A DNA stretch of 60,000 bases from Bugula neritina (GCA_964035545.1 OZ037772.1:8358650-8418649); one strand, 5' to 3'. Positions 41,310 to 53,503 are shown, numbered from the stretch's first letter. The notes: generated from the sequence alone by a model not told the origin. Numbers and translations are program-made.

Positions 41310-41400
41310 AAAACTTTTGCCCCCACTGGGATTCAAACCACAGACCTTCGGCTTACAAGCAGGTGTGCTAACCAATTTTACACCACAGGGGCCACTGGAT
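41310..41400 (-). mobile_element. tRNA-Thr-like sequence (second tRNA-derived repeat family)
   Basis: On the minus strand GCCCCTG pairs with TGGGGGC as a 7 bp acceptor stem. CTTGTAA resembles an anticodon loop with TGT, and GGTTTGAATCC is a B box. The anticodon stem does not pair, so a functional tRNA is unlikely. It shares AAGCCGAAGGTCT with the element at 51713-51785. Confidence 0.55.
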
Positions 41401-41819
41401 AAACTCAACACTACAGCTTGCGACTTTATTAAGTGTTTCACATCAAACACATTTGATATTTCAATGATAATTGGCTTATATACAATTGACACTAGCGTAT
41501 CAACTGTTTAACTGTTTTTAAATCTGGTTTTCTTATCTGAATAAAAAGTATGTACAGAGGTGACCACCCTGTTATGCTTACTGTGGGTAAGATTAGCTAC
41601 AAGTCATCACTAAACACAACGCTAACATTATTTAGCCGGCTGCGCATTGAATGTTTATTGAATATTTTCAAGACCCTGGCTGTTATTGAAGCTCAAGTAG
41701 TAGAATTTGGGCCAAAAACGTGTTTGTATGGAAACCTTCTTGTACAGGTTTTTGAGATGAACATATCAAAAAGTTTTAATTTTGAAACTCAAAGTTATGG
41801 GTTTGAGTCAGTCATACTT

Positions 41820-41995
41820 TTTGTGACTTGTTTTGACTTGTTATAACTTTTTGTGACGTTTTATGACCTGTTGTGACCTGTCATGACCTGTTGTGACCTG
41901 TGTTGGCTTGCTATGACCTATGTTAACCTGTCATGACCTGTTGTGACTTGTCATGACCTGTGTTGACCTGTCATGACTTTTTGTGACCTGCTACA
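41820..41995. repeat. minisatellite of TGACCTGT type
   Basis: About 17 ten-base units (TGACCTGTTG / TGACCTGTCA / TGACTTTTTG variants) lie head to tail. Confidence 0.85.
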
Positions 41996-42762
41996 TTTGG
42001 AGCAGTACATTGGATACTATTTTATAATTTTATACTTATGCAGTATTGAATCTCTTGAGACAATCTATGCCTTAATTATGACTTGTGTATGATACTTTGA
42101 TTAATAAAATATATTATTCTAAATGTTGTACTTTTCCTCATTTATTTATAATATATTGTACTATATATATTATTTTGTATTAAAATAAAGCAACAAAAAC
42201 TCTAGCAGAAGAGATCAATTTAATTTTATTTAAAACTGTAAATTTGAAAAGTCAGCTATTTTTATTGAACACTTGCCTAGTTTGGATTTAGACCCAAAAG
42301 TTGTATACTAGTAGACAAGTAAAAGTTTGAAGATTTGTGCTCATTTTTATGCCTACGGGTCACAAGATTGACAATAAATATTCAGAAATATTTATCCAGC
42401 TAATATAATTGCATGCAATTAATAGCATATTAGCCTACAGTATAATTTGATACAATGTTTATGTGATATAATTCAGTCTGATTATATAATATATTAGGTG
42501 GGTACTGTAGTTGTGTACTGTAGTATAAGGCTATGTGGTATTATCATGCAATATATTAGATTGCATTACAAAATACTGTAATAGTATTGTAATGTAAGAG
42601 AATAATATATTATATTATTATGATGCAGCTTGATGATATATTGTACTGTAGTTGTGCTCTCATGCATGAGTATTATAACTAATAATAAAGAGTTGCATGG
42701 ATGAATAGATGCCTCAAAGTCACTCAAGCGTATAAAGTGCCTTGTAGATATCAAATCATAAT

Positions 42763-43552
42763 CACCGGCTTTCCATGTACCGATCTCAGATCGATCTCGC
42801 TGAGATCGATCTGAGAAATGTGCTGATCAGATCGATCGTTTTTCCATGAGAGTGTCAGATCGATCTAGCGGAGTTGCCTCCTCTTAAGTGAAGAGTACTT
42901 TAATATTATATTTTTTAACCCACCTGGGTGATTCAAGCTAATGCTTTTGAAAAAACAAAATTTCCATAGTCTAAAATTCAGTGCCAGCTATAAACTCTAC
43001 GCAGTAAAGCTTTTAGTAAGAAGCAATTTAGCCAACTTAAGATAATTCATTTTAATATTTTAGTTTGACAGCTTATATAAAATTAATAGCTGTTGTGCAG
43101 ATTATTCATAAACTTACAGGACTATTGGGCTTAAAAATAAGCAGCAAATAACTAATGAAAGTAAGTTTTACTAGCCATTTAAATTCAATTTAAATGCTCC
43201 TACTTTTTCCACCTTCTACCGTCTATAATTTTATATAATTGAGTTTGTTTAATCATAGTACTGAAAGTCAAAGTTTTGGCATCTGAAAATGTGGCTATAG
43301 TAATTATTAAGTAATTTGCTTAGTAATTACCAATAAATTATCATTTTTATTAGCGGCGACATTTTAGCGAACAGTCTTTTTCTATTTCTCAGATCGAACT
43401 TTCGTCTTTCCATGACCTTATTGCCTTGAGATCGATCTGAGTTCGAGCTCTACAGACCGACCAGCTCAGAACGACTGAGATCGATCTTTAGCGTCTTTCC
43501 ATGAATCGATCTCAGCGAGATCGATCTGAGATCGGTACATGGAAAGCCGGTG
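42763..43552. mobile_element. 790 bp non-autonomous element with 48 bp perfect terminal inverted repeats rich in GATC
   Basis: The ends CACCGGCTTTCCATG... and their complement agree over 48 bp. AAT flanks both sides (possible 3 bp target duplication). Inside each end, modules of TTTCCATG plus AGATCGATCT recur several times in both orientations (about 42780-42870 and 43385-43535), giving a dense run of GATCGATC sites. The ~500 bp centre is AT-rich and non-coding. I do not recognise the superfamily. Confidence 0.85.
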
Positions 43553-44103
43553 AATATAAAACATGATTGATGACTCACAGCCAATGAAGAAGTAGCCTTT
43601 AGTAGGCCACTTGTATTAGCGTGTCACTAATAGTTGAACTAGTGACCGAAGCATATGCTTGACAATGATGAACTTAGTGACAAGGTTCAGGATAAACAGC
43701 ATCATTACTATATTAGACACGTGTGTTTCGAAAAGACTGAAAGCTATAATACCCGACCCTTGGATTCGACACAGTTTATAAGGTGCTATAGGCTATGAGT
43801 GCAGTTGAACCCACGGCCACTGTGTTTGCACTATCGAAGAAATTTTTAATGGAAAATGCATGCTCTTTCAACACAGATGGTTGCACATGACTGAAAGTAG
43901 TTGTTTACAAGCCTGCAGCCGAAGGATTAACGGCTCTCTTTTATTGGAGGTAGGTGCAAGTCTTGGTCACACATGGAGTAGAGCTCTGTTTTTTTTTCAC
44001 CACTTTTTGTCAACATAGTTACAGGTTTAAGAAGTTGGGATCAGGTAGATTCTTTAATGGATTGTGGTAGACTTAATCTTTCTGTTCTAGCTGTTTCTAC
44101 TGC
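43553..44103. other. upstream region of the first SLC46-like gene, nothing further recognised
   Basis: It is mixed-composition DNA with no coding frame or known repeat that I can name. The promoter of the gene at 44686 may lie here. Confidence 0.4.
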
Positions 44104-44196
44104 TAAGTACTGCTTCTGTTATGCGCCTCTGCTGTAAAGTACTTCAAGTATTAGGTGTCAAGTACTTGTTAAGTACTTCAGTTTCTAAGTACTTCT
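44104..44196. promoter_or_regulatory. cluster of five AAGTACT(T) palindromes upstream of the SLC46-like gene
   Basis: AAGTACT occurs at about 44105, 44137, 44160, 44171 and 44187, 490-580 bp before the ATG at 44686. Spacing is irregular, so this is either a diverged microsatellite or a homotypic binding-site cluster. Function is not shown. Confidence 0.35.
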
Positions 44197-44685
44197 ACTT
44201 TTAGTGCCACGATGTAGATTTTTCTTCAACTTGGGTTTATAGCTTTTGTTCAAGAACATGAACGCTTTATTTCATGGTTATTTGAAGAGTTTCGTTAAAA
44301 CCTGAGCTTTAACTGCAATGTTATACTGATCTCAATGAAACAGAGTGGAAACACCAAATTACGGCTCCTCCAAGTTATGTAGTGTAGCTATACTTAATAA
44401 CCTCTTTCTGGTTACTATTCTTTGCTGAAATCAGAATGGGTAGTAAATAGCAAACTGTTTTAACTGAAAGCTACTTTTAGTTTGGCTTCTTATTAAGTTT
44501 AACCCAGTAGCTGTTGTTGACAAAACATATCTTAATTAAAAAAGCTAATGTAAGTATATAAATCTCTGTTTCTAATGGTTTTTTCGCAGCATAAATTTGT
44601 AGTCAATGTGATTTCTACTGCAAGTATTGATATTTTACCTGCTTTAGGTTGATCCATTTACATTTTAGACCAACCACCAAGCATC

Positions 44686-47600
44686 ATGACTGAGTCTGAG
44701 GTGGAAACGCTCGATGAGCCCTCCAATTATAGTGAGGAATCCCAGCTACTATCTCCTAAAGTTAGGCAAAGATCGCCATATCCAATCTACATGGTGTCTT
44801 TACTGTTCTATTTGGGAGATGCTATAGGAACAAACATAGTTCTGGAGGCAGTTGTGTATAACAAGGTGTGCTACAGTCACTTTGCCAATGTCAGTCTCTG
44901 TACTAATTCCACGTTCTCAAAGAACCACCCGGATCTTCAGGTAGAGTTTCTCTGTTACCAACCTTAGCTTGATTCTCTACAACGTAACTCTTTGTGTAAT
45001 GGGCTCTTCATCACTGTAGCATAAAAAGTTTGGATAACCCTGGAACTTTTAGAAATTAAAAAATACAAGGAATCAGTTTCTAAAATCAGCATGTTTATTT
45101 TCAAATTGTTTTCTTAAAAGTGAGAATGACATGTTCAAATAGGGAAGGGAGAGGGAAAGCTTGCAGTCTTATTGACTAGCAAGAAAAACAAAGCTAGCAG
45201 CTAATTCATTGGGCATCATAATGTAGAGTTCCATGATAAAATAAAAAACTTAGACTTCAGTTAGTGAGCCATTAACAAATATTTCTAAAACAAAATCTCA
45301 TAAGTTTGAAGCTGCTAAATTAGGCTATTTGACATGATCATTTAAAATCTTTCTGTACTTCATGTGGAACTTTTCTCTACAGGTTCTTATAACTTTCTAT
45401 GCAACTTTTATTCTCTTCATTTTAGCAATTTACAAGTGAGATGCAAGTGTTTAGGCATGCAAATTATGATAATAGTAGATCAAATATTTGCTATCTTATT
45501 TTACTGATGAAAAATCGAGAGTACTTGAAGTCAAAGGGTTAAAGCGTTGGCTTAGTAAACGCCAGCGAGGTCATGGGTTTGATCCCCCAGTAAAGGTTTG
45601 TGGTGATGTTAGGAAAAGTCTATTCAGTCATAATTGCTCCTGTACTACAAATGAATAAGTTCTTAGCCCACTTAAAAGAACAACCCTTTTTATAGGAGGT
45701 TCTCACAGGGATAATGACTATAAACTTGCAATAGTGTTTAAGATTTTTTTACTAAAGAAAGTTGTATATTGCTGAGGGTATGTTATTCTACACTAGCAGG
45801 AACAAAGTTCCAGTTCTACCATTTCCTGGTTTGTTACTATTCTAGTAATTCACAGCTTATCAGGACCGCAACATTGATAAGACTGTCATTTACTTACTTA
45901 CTTCAAATATGTCATCTGATAATAATAGGCCTATGTTATACACAGCTGTAATTGTCCACTTTCATGTATTAAACTCAATAGTTCAGTGATAAGAGTAATG
46001 AAATGGAAAAGTTTGTTCACACAATCAGTCAAACTAAATGACACAATGGCAAAATGAACTGAAAAAAGAAAACATTACAAATATATCTTTTCACTTGACT
46101 TTTCAAATTATACTCACATATTTGTGAGATATTAGAATAAGGATCAGCAGCTACGGTCTAGTAGTTAGGGTAGTGGCTTAGTAAACACAAGATCAGTGGT
46201 TCGAATCCCAGACCACTGATGATGATAGAAAGGATATTCAGTCATAATTGTTCCTTTGCCATGATAGAGAACAGATCTGAAGCCTGCCTAAACAATCCTT
46301 TACTATAGGGTTCTCACAGAAATGGAGAATGTAAACATACTAGAGTTTTTATTTCTAAGATACAGATGTATGATTACTAGAAAAGAACTTTCTGTTAATC
46401 CAGGAAGATGCTGCACGGTGGGGAAACTATATAGCTGCCATACAGATTGTACCAGCCGTGTTGACCAACCTACTACTCAGCTCCTACTCTGACAGAATTG
46501 GACACCGTCTTCCAATATGTCTGCCGGCTATCAGCTTTGCTCTGGCAGCCGGTGCCTTGGCTGTGCTGGCAACTGATTCTCTGATCTCACTTCCTATTGA
46601 GTTGTTACTCGTGTATGGTTTCCTCTACAGTTTCTTGGGTGGAAGTCCTTTAGTAAGTCTACCAGATCTGAGTTCCAAATAAACTGACTTGAGGTAACTT
46701 AAGAGTTGACTTGATGTTTTTTTTGAGTGACTACTAGGCTTGATTGTAATGAAATAAATCATAAAATAATAATTGAATACAGTGATATTGTAGTTACTAA
46801 ATTACTTCTAGCTTCCTGTTTTTTGGTTAGTTGATAGGAATTAGGTCAACAGTTTATTGAATATTTTTCAATTAATTATTGGGTCAAATTACAAACATTA
46901 AATCATAACCAAAGTGATTAAATAACCCCATGTAGACATTAGTTAGTTATTAATTAGCAGGTTAAATAGGTATTTTATAAAATCTAAATTTAGTCACCAA
47001 TGTGCTACTGTTATAGGATATTTCTGTGTGCAACTATAGAATGTTTGTTTTGAAAAGTAACTACTTTTTAATTATAACAAAAATGTTGATTAACTTTATT
47101 TTTAGTAAACCATTCTTGTTTTATTTTACTTTTAGTTGATCATGTCCTGCTATAGTTACATCACACTGATCTCTAGCAACGAAAAGATGTCTTTCAATAT
47201 GGTTGTACTTGAAGCGTCAACTGAAATGGGGTTCCTAATTGGTGTCCTTGCAAGCGGGCCTCTGGCTGATCACTTTGGTTTAGATACACTATCGTATATC
47301 AATGTGGGCGTTTCCATAACCCCCATAATAGTCTTGTTTCTCACTGTTAAAGAAATACATGATTCACAGGCTATAAAGTGGAGAGATGCTATAGGAGTAA
47401 AATATATGTTGGACTCGGCTAAATGTGTTTTTAAGAAGCGGCCATCTTACAACCGACTTCTAATTCATCTCTGTTATCTAACAAACTTCATCGGCTGCTT
47501 TTCTGTGATTGGATATGGGGCCAATTCTTTTCTGTATTTCACCAAACAACTTGGAATGTCCCTGACTCAGTTTTCGCTCTTCTCAGCGGTGATAGAAGTG

Positions 47601-48071
47601 GCTATCGGGTTCGGTGGACCAGCCATCATCTTTCTCAACAATAAAGTCTTCAAATTAGACAACATATCATTTGGTGTGCTGTCGTGTGCCGTTTTAGCCT
47701 TTGCTTACATCATAATGTCGATTCATTCTATCCCAGGGGGTATATGGATAGGGGCCGCACTCCTATCTTTTCAAATTACCATATATGGTATAATTAGATC
47801 TTTTCAAGTTAAGTTTGTTGATGAAAATGAGATTGGAAAGTTATTCGCTTATGATGGTATGCTTAAAGTTTTATTTAACTTAGTCTCTAAGATGGTATTT
47901 AAAGAAATGTACTCGTTCTCTGTAGTAGTTTACCCATCTTTGTTTCTGGTGGTTTGTGGGGGTTTATACATATTTGCCATGCTGACGCTGATTATGATTG
48001 GTCGATTATCACGTACCACTTCTGCTGACACTGCAAATAGAGTATTAAGCAATGACACAGTGACATCTTAG
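44686..48071 (+). CDS. SLC46-like major facilitator transporter, tandem copy 1
   Basis: SLC46 proteins are 12-span transporters related to the proton-coupled folate carrier SLC46A1 and the lysosomal SLC46A3. Exons: 44686-44940, 46404-46652, 47136-48071 (TAG); all junctions are phase 0, giving 479 aa. The first span is YPIYMVSLLFYLGDAIG, followed by a luminal loop with two N-glycosylation sites (NVS, NST). SDRIGHRLPICLP is the MFS motif after span 2. Exon 3 carries spans from YSYITLISSNEKMSFN onward, a central cytoplasmic loop (SAKCVFKKRPSYN) and a C-terminal span. The cytosolic N-terminus has an acidic dileucine signal, EESQLL, as in lysosomal sorting, so a lysosomal site is inferred. AATAAA at 48239 is a likely polyadenylation signal. 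The substrate is unknown. The partner gene starts 2.3 kb downstream. Confidence 0.85.
45530..45735 (+). mobile_element. tRNA-derived SINE, copy 5
   Basis: It lies in intron 1 of SLC46-like copy 1, with a diverged head and B box, then the body GTCATAATTGCTCCTG and ACTATAAACTTGCAA. It is absent at the same place in the tandem partner, so it inserted after the duplication or was lost from the other. Confidence 0.8.
46146..46345 (+). mobile_element. tRNA-derived SINE, copy 6
   Basis: This is a second insertion in the same intron. The head GGTCTAGTAGTTAGGGTAGT and B box GGTTCGAATCCC are well kept; the body has TTCAGTCATAATTGTTCC. It ends about 60 bp before exon 2. Confidence 0.8.
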
Positions 48072-50350
48072 CTTCACTTCCGGAATGATCTAAACTCATG
48101 CTACTTTATTTTTCTACTAATAATGTTTATGCATTTATTTTTTTAGCAATTTAAAAGTTTGTATTTTCTGACTATTTTGGAGTTATTACTTTCATATATG
48201 GAATTTTTATACTGTATGTTTATGTTCAGATCTGTAATAATAAATTATTGTTCAATCTATGACATTCAACCTTTTATTTACAATACATTTTTTTCAGGAA
48301 CTCAATAATATAGATTTCTCCATAAAGCAAAAATTTTTAAGTAATATAACGCAATACATTTACATAAACCCTGGAACTCTCATATTTTCTTTATGAATTA
48401 ATGTTGTGAAGGCTAATGCGATATTATTGCTTACCGTAATGTAATATAAGATAATACATTATACTAGATTGTAGTATAAATTAACATATATTATTATAAT
48501 TTGGAATAATATAAAGTAATACCTAAGATATTGTAATTTAATGCAATATAATATGTTATAATGTAAATTAACATATATTATAAGGCAAAATTGTAAGCAA
48601 TATATCATAATAGAATATTTGTAATAACGTAATATATATAAGAAATCATCATGTAATGCTATACCATATATTATACATCATAATGAAGTAGAATATAAAA
48701 TGATAATAATTAAAATAATGCAATATAAAGTTATATATAGTATGTTTCTTAATATAATATACGACAAAAAAATATTTATTGTAGTTTTATATAATATAAA
48801 GACATTATATTGTGATATAGCATAAAGTAATATCATAACTTATTATTTGATAGGGCATAGAGTATAAAGTATTGCACATAATAATGTAATCTAATGTAAA
48901 GTGATATCTTTTATAATGCAGCATGCACAATTTTTGTTTATATAGTAATAAAACAAGAGCATACATATTGCAGCACTATAAGAGTTGCCATGTACGTATC
49001 AGTGTATACTGTATGTGTTTAAGTTGTTATAGATTTTAGTTTAACATATAATAATATGACAAAATACACCATTGCTGATGGCATGGTAAAAGAGACAGTG
49101 CTCATAAAACCCACCATGCACAGAATGAAAACTCCATAGAGCTTATATAAGCTTATAAACTGCAATGGTGGACAACAACTGCCATAGCGTTAGATTACAC
49201 TTGGTATTCAAATTTGGTGCTTTAAAAAAGTTGTTGTTGAATGTTCTGCTTTTATTGAAACGACAACTCTCAAATTTAACTACGTATTATCAGTTAGAAA
49301 ACAAGCGCTACGTAGACGCGACGTTTGTTTACCATTGCTATAATATAACCACTTGCTTGAATACCTAGCCGAATAACACGAATTACGGAACTAAGATTAT
49401 TGCAAAATTCATATATAATGTTATGTACAGGTAATAAAATATGATTAATAATAAAGTATACTGCTTGCCCTTTCACCTTTGAGGGTATCACATTGCTGAC
49501 AGCATTTTTTCTTGAATACGGACATTATAAGAGTACATCATAAACTTTTGTTATGTCAATAACAAAGTTTTCAACCATTTCAGGATGATTGCAAATGCCA
49601 TGTAGCTGAAAACGTACCCAAATAATTTTTTTTTGCAAATATTTCTCTCAAAATTATTTATGCATAAATAGTGTTCAATAATAATGGTAACAAATACCTC
49701 CTGACATAATTAATGTTCACTCTTAAATATTTACGATGACAGTTTAGAAAAATGACATGTGCATAAAGCTTGCAATAATCAATAATATCAGACAGTTAGA
49801 TAATTGATGTCTAAGCTAAAGGTTTAGCATATAACCAGTGTTTATAGTCCTAGAGCTATGGGGAGTTTGGAAGCTGCTACTCCTCACCCTTGCATTTCAG
49901 GTAGGTTTTACAGGCTATAACTGCAGTTGAATAAATAGATTATGAACCAAGTAGCTGTATATTTCTGCACATGACTGCAGGGCTGAGTAAACTGAGTAAA
50001 CATATTGAAGATCAATCGGAGATTAAAACTAAACTTATTTACTTGTAAGTCCTGTTTACGTTTGCATGTTTGGCTATCACGCTAGTATTATGTATCAACT
50101 GTTGCTGTGAAAATTTGGCTTCTATTTATAAACTGCAAAAACAAATTTGTTGCTTTGAATTTTCCACTTTGCTGTATATTTTTCTGAGAGTGTGATTTTA
50201 TGCAAAGTCATAATTTTAAAAAAAATGTTGTAATAAATCACGAAATTCTTACATAAGTATTTCATTTTGAATTTGCCTTACTTATTTTAAAAAGTGTTGA
50301 GTAGGCAGCTTTGGTGTACTCGTTCTCGTAGAAACTATTTACTAAGCATC
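48072..50350. other. spacer between the two SLC46-like genes
   Basis: It starts with the 3' UTR of copy 1. About 48400-48960 is a degenerate TAATATA-rich tract with many small palindromes. No gene is seen; the promoter of copy 2 should be near the right end. Confidence 0.55.
48239..48244 (+). terminator. polyadenylation signal AATAAA, SLC46-like copy 1
   Basis: It lies about 170 bp after the stop codon at 48071. Confidence 0.5.
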
Positions 50351-53020
50351 ATGGAAGAGTATGAGCTAGAAACGGCTAAGGAGTCGGCTTCTAGTGAGGA
50401 ATCCGAGCTACTGTCTCCCAAAGTTAGACAAAGATCACCATATCCAATCTACATGGTGTCTTTACTGTTCTATTTGGGAGATGCTATAGGAACAAACATA
50501 GTTTTGGAGGCAGTTGTGTATAACAAGGTGTGCTACAGTCACTTTGCTAATGTCAGTCTCTGTACTAACGCCACGTTCTCAAAGAACCACCCGGATCTTC
50601 AGGTAAGGCTTCTCTGTTACGAACCTTATCTTGATTTTCTTTCACATAACTCTTTGTGTAATGGGCTCTTCCTCATCGTGCCACTAAAATCATAATAACC
50701 TTGAATACTTTTCTATTATAGTATGTAGACAATACAGCAGTTTGTAACTTTGGCCCCCTGCAAAGTAGTAATTGATATAATATAATGTGGCCAGTTGGCA
50801 TGCAAGTCAGGGTCTTTAAGACTCAAGAAAATCTTTGAGTAATACTGATTTATTGAACTCTTATTGCTTGTTATAACCTAACATAGTTGTTAGTAAAGCA
50901 AACTACAACAGAGTTCCAGCACACACTCCAACTTATATAAATGTTTCTAATTATTATTTGAAATTCGAATGAAATTGGTGGACAATTTGCAGGAATATGC
51001 GTAATCACTTTACCTGGTTTGCATGATTGTTTAACATATTCTACTCTATCTGAACTTTATTACTTTTTAAGTTAGAAAATAACAATATTATATGAGTTCT
51101 TGAAAGACACTAACACTATATTCAACAGCACTTTTTAGTGTAATTTCAGTTTTCACGTGTTGATAGAATGTTGTTTTTTGAGTATTTCGAGAGATTTCGT
51201 ATCATATGATACTGAACATAGATGTATGATTACTAGAGAATACAGATATATATATGGTCACTAAAGAAGAGTTTTCTGTTAATCCAGGAAGATGCTGCAC
51301 GGTGGGGGAACTATATAGCTGCCATACAGATTGTACCAGCCGTGTTGACCAACCTACTTCTCAGCTCCTACTCTGACAGAATCGGACACCGTCTTCCAAT
51401 ATGTCTGCCGGCTATCAGCTTTGCTCTGGCAGCCGGTGCCTTGGCTGTCTTGGCAACTGATTCTCTGATTTCACTTCCTATTGAGTTGTTACTAGTGTAT
51501 GGTTTCCTCTACAGTTTCCTGGGTGGAGGTCCTTTGGTAAGTTCACCAGATTTAAATTTTGAACATTAACCCGTTGAGAAAACTTAAGTAAATGGTTAGA
51601 GTTTCATGTATGTTTTCTTTAAAAAATCCCAATATGGCGTCGACTTATTGTTCAAGTTGACTTTACTTATATGTTTATATCTGGTTTTGTAATGCTGTGA
51701 TTGCCCAGTAGTCCCGTGGCGCAATGAATATCACGTCTACTCGGAAGCCGAAGGTCTTGGGTTCAAATCTCAGTGACGGAAATTATTTTTCAGGTGTCAT
51801 CTAGTCTCTATCTATATTTACTATATTACTATAAGCAGGCAATTTTATTCTGTTTCTAAGTACGCGGTTATACATGTATATAATATTACTAACTGTAAAT
51901 GGCTACATGGTATCACTAGAGATGGGCAGTTATACACCTCAATCAAAGATATGTACGGTATTTAATCTACTAATATCAAACTTATGAAAGTTTAAAACCA
52001 TCAAGAGCATCCAGACATAATTTCTCCTGTGCCCCATCTGAATGAGTCAAAGGTTTGCTGACAGGGATGGTGACTATAAACTTGCGCAAGCTTTATATGA
52101 AATAATAATTTCATACATTATTTGACTTTTAGTTGATGATGTCCTGCTACAGTTACATCACATTGATCTCTAGCAACGAGAAGATGTCTTTCAATATGGT
52201 CGTACTGGAGGCAGCCACTGATGTAGGATATCTAATTGGCCTTCTAGCAAGTGGACCTTTATTTGACCACTTTGGTTTAAATACACTATCTTATATTAAT
52301 GTGGGCGTTTCTATCACCCCAGTAATAGTTTTGTGTTTTACTGTAAAAGAAATACATGATTCACAGGCTATAGCGTGGAGAGATGCTATAGGAGTAAAGT
52401 ATATGCTCGACTCGGCTAAATGCGTCTTTAAGAAGCGGCCATCATACAACCGACTTCTAATCCATCTCTGTTATCTAACAAACTTTATATGCTGCTTTTC
52501 TGTAATTGGCTTTTGGGCCAACTCCTTTCTGTACTTCACCAAACAACTTGGAATGTCATTGACACAGTTTTCACTTTTCTCAGCAGCGATAGAAGTAGCT
52601 ATAGCCTTTGGTGGACCAGCCATCATCTTTCTCAACAACAAAGTCTTCAAGTTAGATGACATAACGTTTGGTGTGCTGTCATGTGCCATTTTAGCTCTAG
52701 CCGACATTATAATGTCTATTCATGCTATCCCAGGTGAAATTTGGATAGGGGCCATACTTTTTTCTTTCGAAATTACCATATATGGTATAATTAGGTCATT
52801 TCAAGTTAAGTTTGTTGATGAGAATGAGATTGGAAAGCTATTCGCCTATGACAGTTTATTTAAAGTGATGATTAATTTAGTATCTAAGATGGCGTTCAAA
52901 GAACTGTATTCATTCTCCGTGGCTGTTTATCCATCTTTGTTTCTAGTTGTCTGCGGATTTCTGTACTTATGTGCCATGTTGACCCTAATTCTGATTGGTC
53001 GATTATCTAATTTCAAATAA
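50351..53020 (+). CDS. SLC46-like major facilitator transporter, tandem copy 2
   Basis: This is a paralogue of the gene at 44686. Exons: 50351-50602, 51288-51536, 52133-53020 (TAA); all phase 0, giving 462 aa. Introns fall at the same codons as in copy 1. The start MEEYELE follows AAGCATC ATG, the same context as copy 1. It keeps the dileucine signal (EESELL), the N-glycosylation sites (NVS, NAT) and SDRIGHRLP. It is shorter at the C-terminus, ending at IGRLSNFK. Exons 1 and 2 are nearly identical to copy 1 (about nine differences in the 249 nt exon 2), while exon 3 has many more changes, such as GYGANS to GFWANS and SIPGGIW to AIPGEIW. Intron 1 starts are also alike. AATAAA at 53135 is a likely polyadenylation signal. 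The substrate is unknown. Confidence 0.85.
51713..51785 (+). mobile_element. tRNA-like sequence (second tRNA-derived repeat family)
   Basis: GTCCCGTGGCGCAATGAATA resembles the start of a tRNA-Arg and GGGTTCAAATC is a B box. It shares AAGCCGAAGGTCT with 41310-41400. It lies in intron 2 of SLC46-like copy 2. The cloverleaf is incomplete, so I take it as a SINE head or tRNA relic. Confidence 0.5.
52000..52095 (+). mobile_element. 3' fragment of the tRNA-derived SINE
   Basis: Only the body and tail remain: GAGCATCCAGACATAATT, TCCTGTGCC, GGTGACTATAAACTTGCGCA. It is about 40 bp from the acceptor of SLC46-like copy 2 exon 3. Confidence 0.75.
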
Positions 53021-53134
53021 ACTTAAAGTTTTTTTCAACGTCATAGTTCTGGTTTTACATAATTTCAAATTTGTATTTCATAATTGTAATAATTTCTAAC
53101 ATTATTTATATTAAGAAACAATTTACTTTTCAGT

Positions 53135-53140
53135 AATAAA
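53135..53140 (+). terminator. polyadenylation signal AATAAA, SLC46-like copy 2
   Basis: It lies about 115 bp after the stop codon at 53020. Confidence 0.5.
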
Positions 53141-53232
53141 TATATATATCTTTCATTTTTTGCATATCAAGCAGTTATATTTCTAGATAAACTGTAAATT
53201 GAACTGTAATATTGTACTTTTCTACTGTCTGC

Positions 53233-53235
<3 letters not shown>

Positions 53236-53316
<81 letters not shown>
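53236..53316. repeat. (TA)n microsatellite, about 80 bp
   Basis: A pure TA run about 75 bp to the left of the hammerhead palindrome. Confidence 0.95.
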
Positions 53317-53318
<2 letters not shown>

Positions 53319-53454
53319 GTATGCTGATTGTCAATCTAGTTGGAGTTCCAGCAAAGTAAAGTGCTCGATATCACGGGTGACAGAGCTAATATAATGTAGT
53401 GTGTCCAGATTGTTAATGATACATATATATTTTTTTATTTAAAAAATCTCACAC

Positions 53455-53495
53455 GACTATATAGTTTCGTACAGTAAACTGCACTCGTCAGGTGT
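53455..53495 (-). ncRNA. hammerhead ribozyme, minus-strand copy
   Basis: This is the reverse complement of the plus-strand copy: CTGACGA at 53491-53485, a 6 bp stem II, GAAA at 53468-53465, then stem III and GTC. Confidence 0.72.
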
Positions 53496-53503
53496 TAGAC
53501 TAA

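Larger units (their letters stand above)
39926..42762. other. intergenic region after TRAF, no gene recognised
   Basis: It holds the TRAF 3' UTR, a decayed SINE, a tRNA-Thr-like element, a TGACCTGT-type minisatellite and AT-rich DNA. Open frames here are short and lack family similarity or splice support. Confidence 0.55.

Noticed and set aside
41550-41846. 98-codon plus-strand frame
   Set aside because: It ends in the TGACCTGT minisatellite and shows no family similarity.
48400-48960. Palindrome-rich AT tract as a replication origin or matrix-attachment site
   Set aside because: Composition alone supports nothing specific; similar tracts occur elsewhere in the window.
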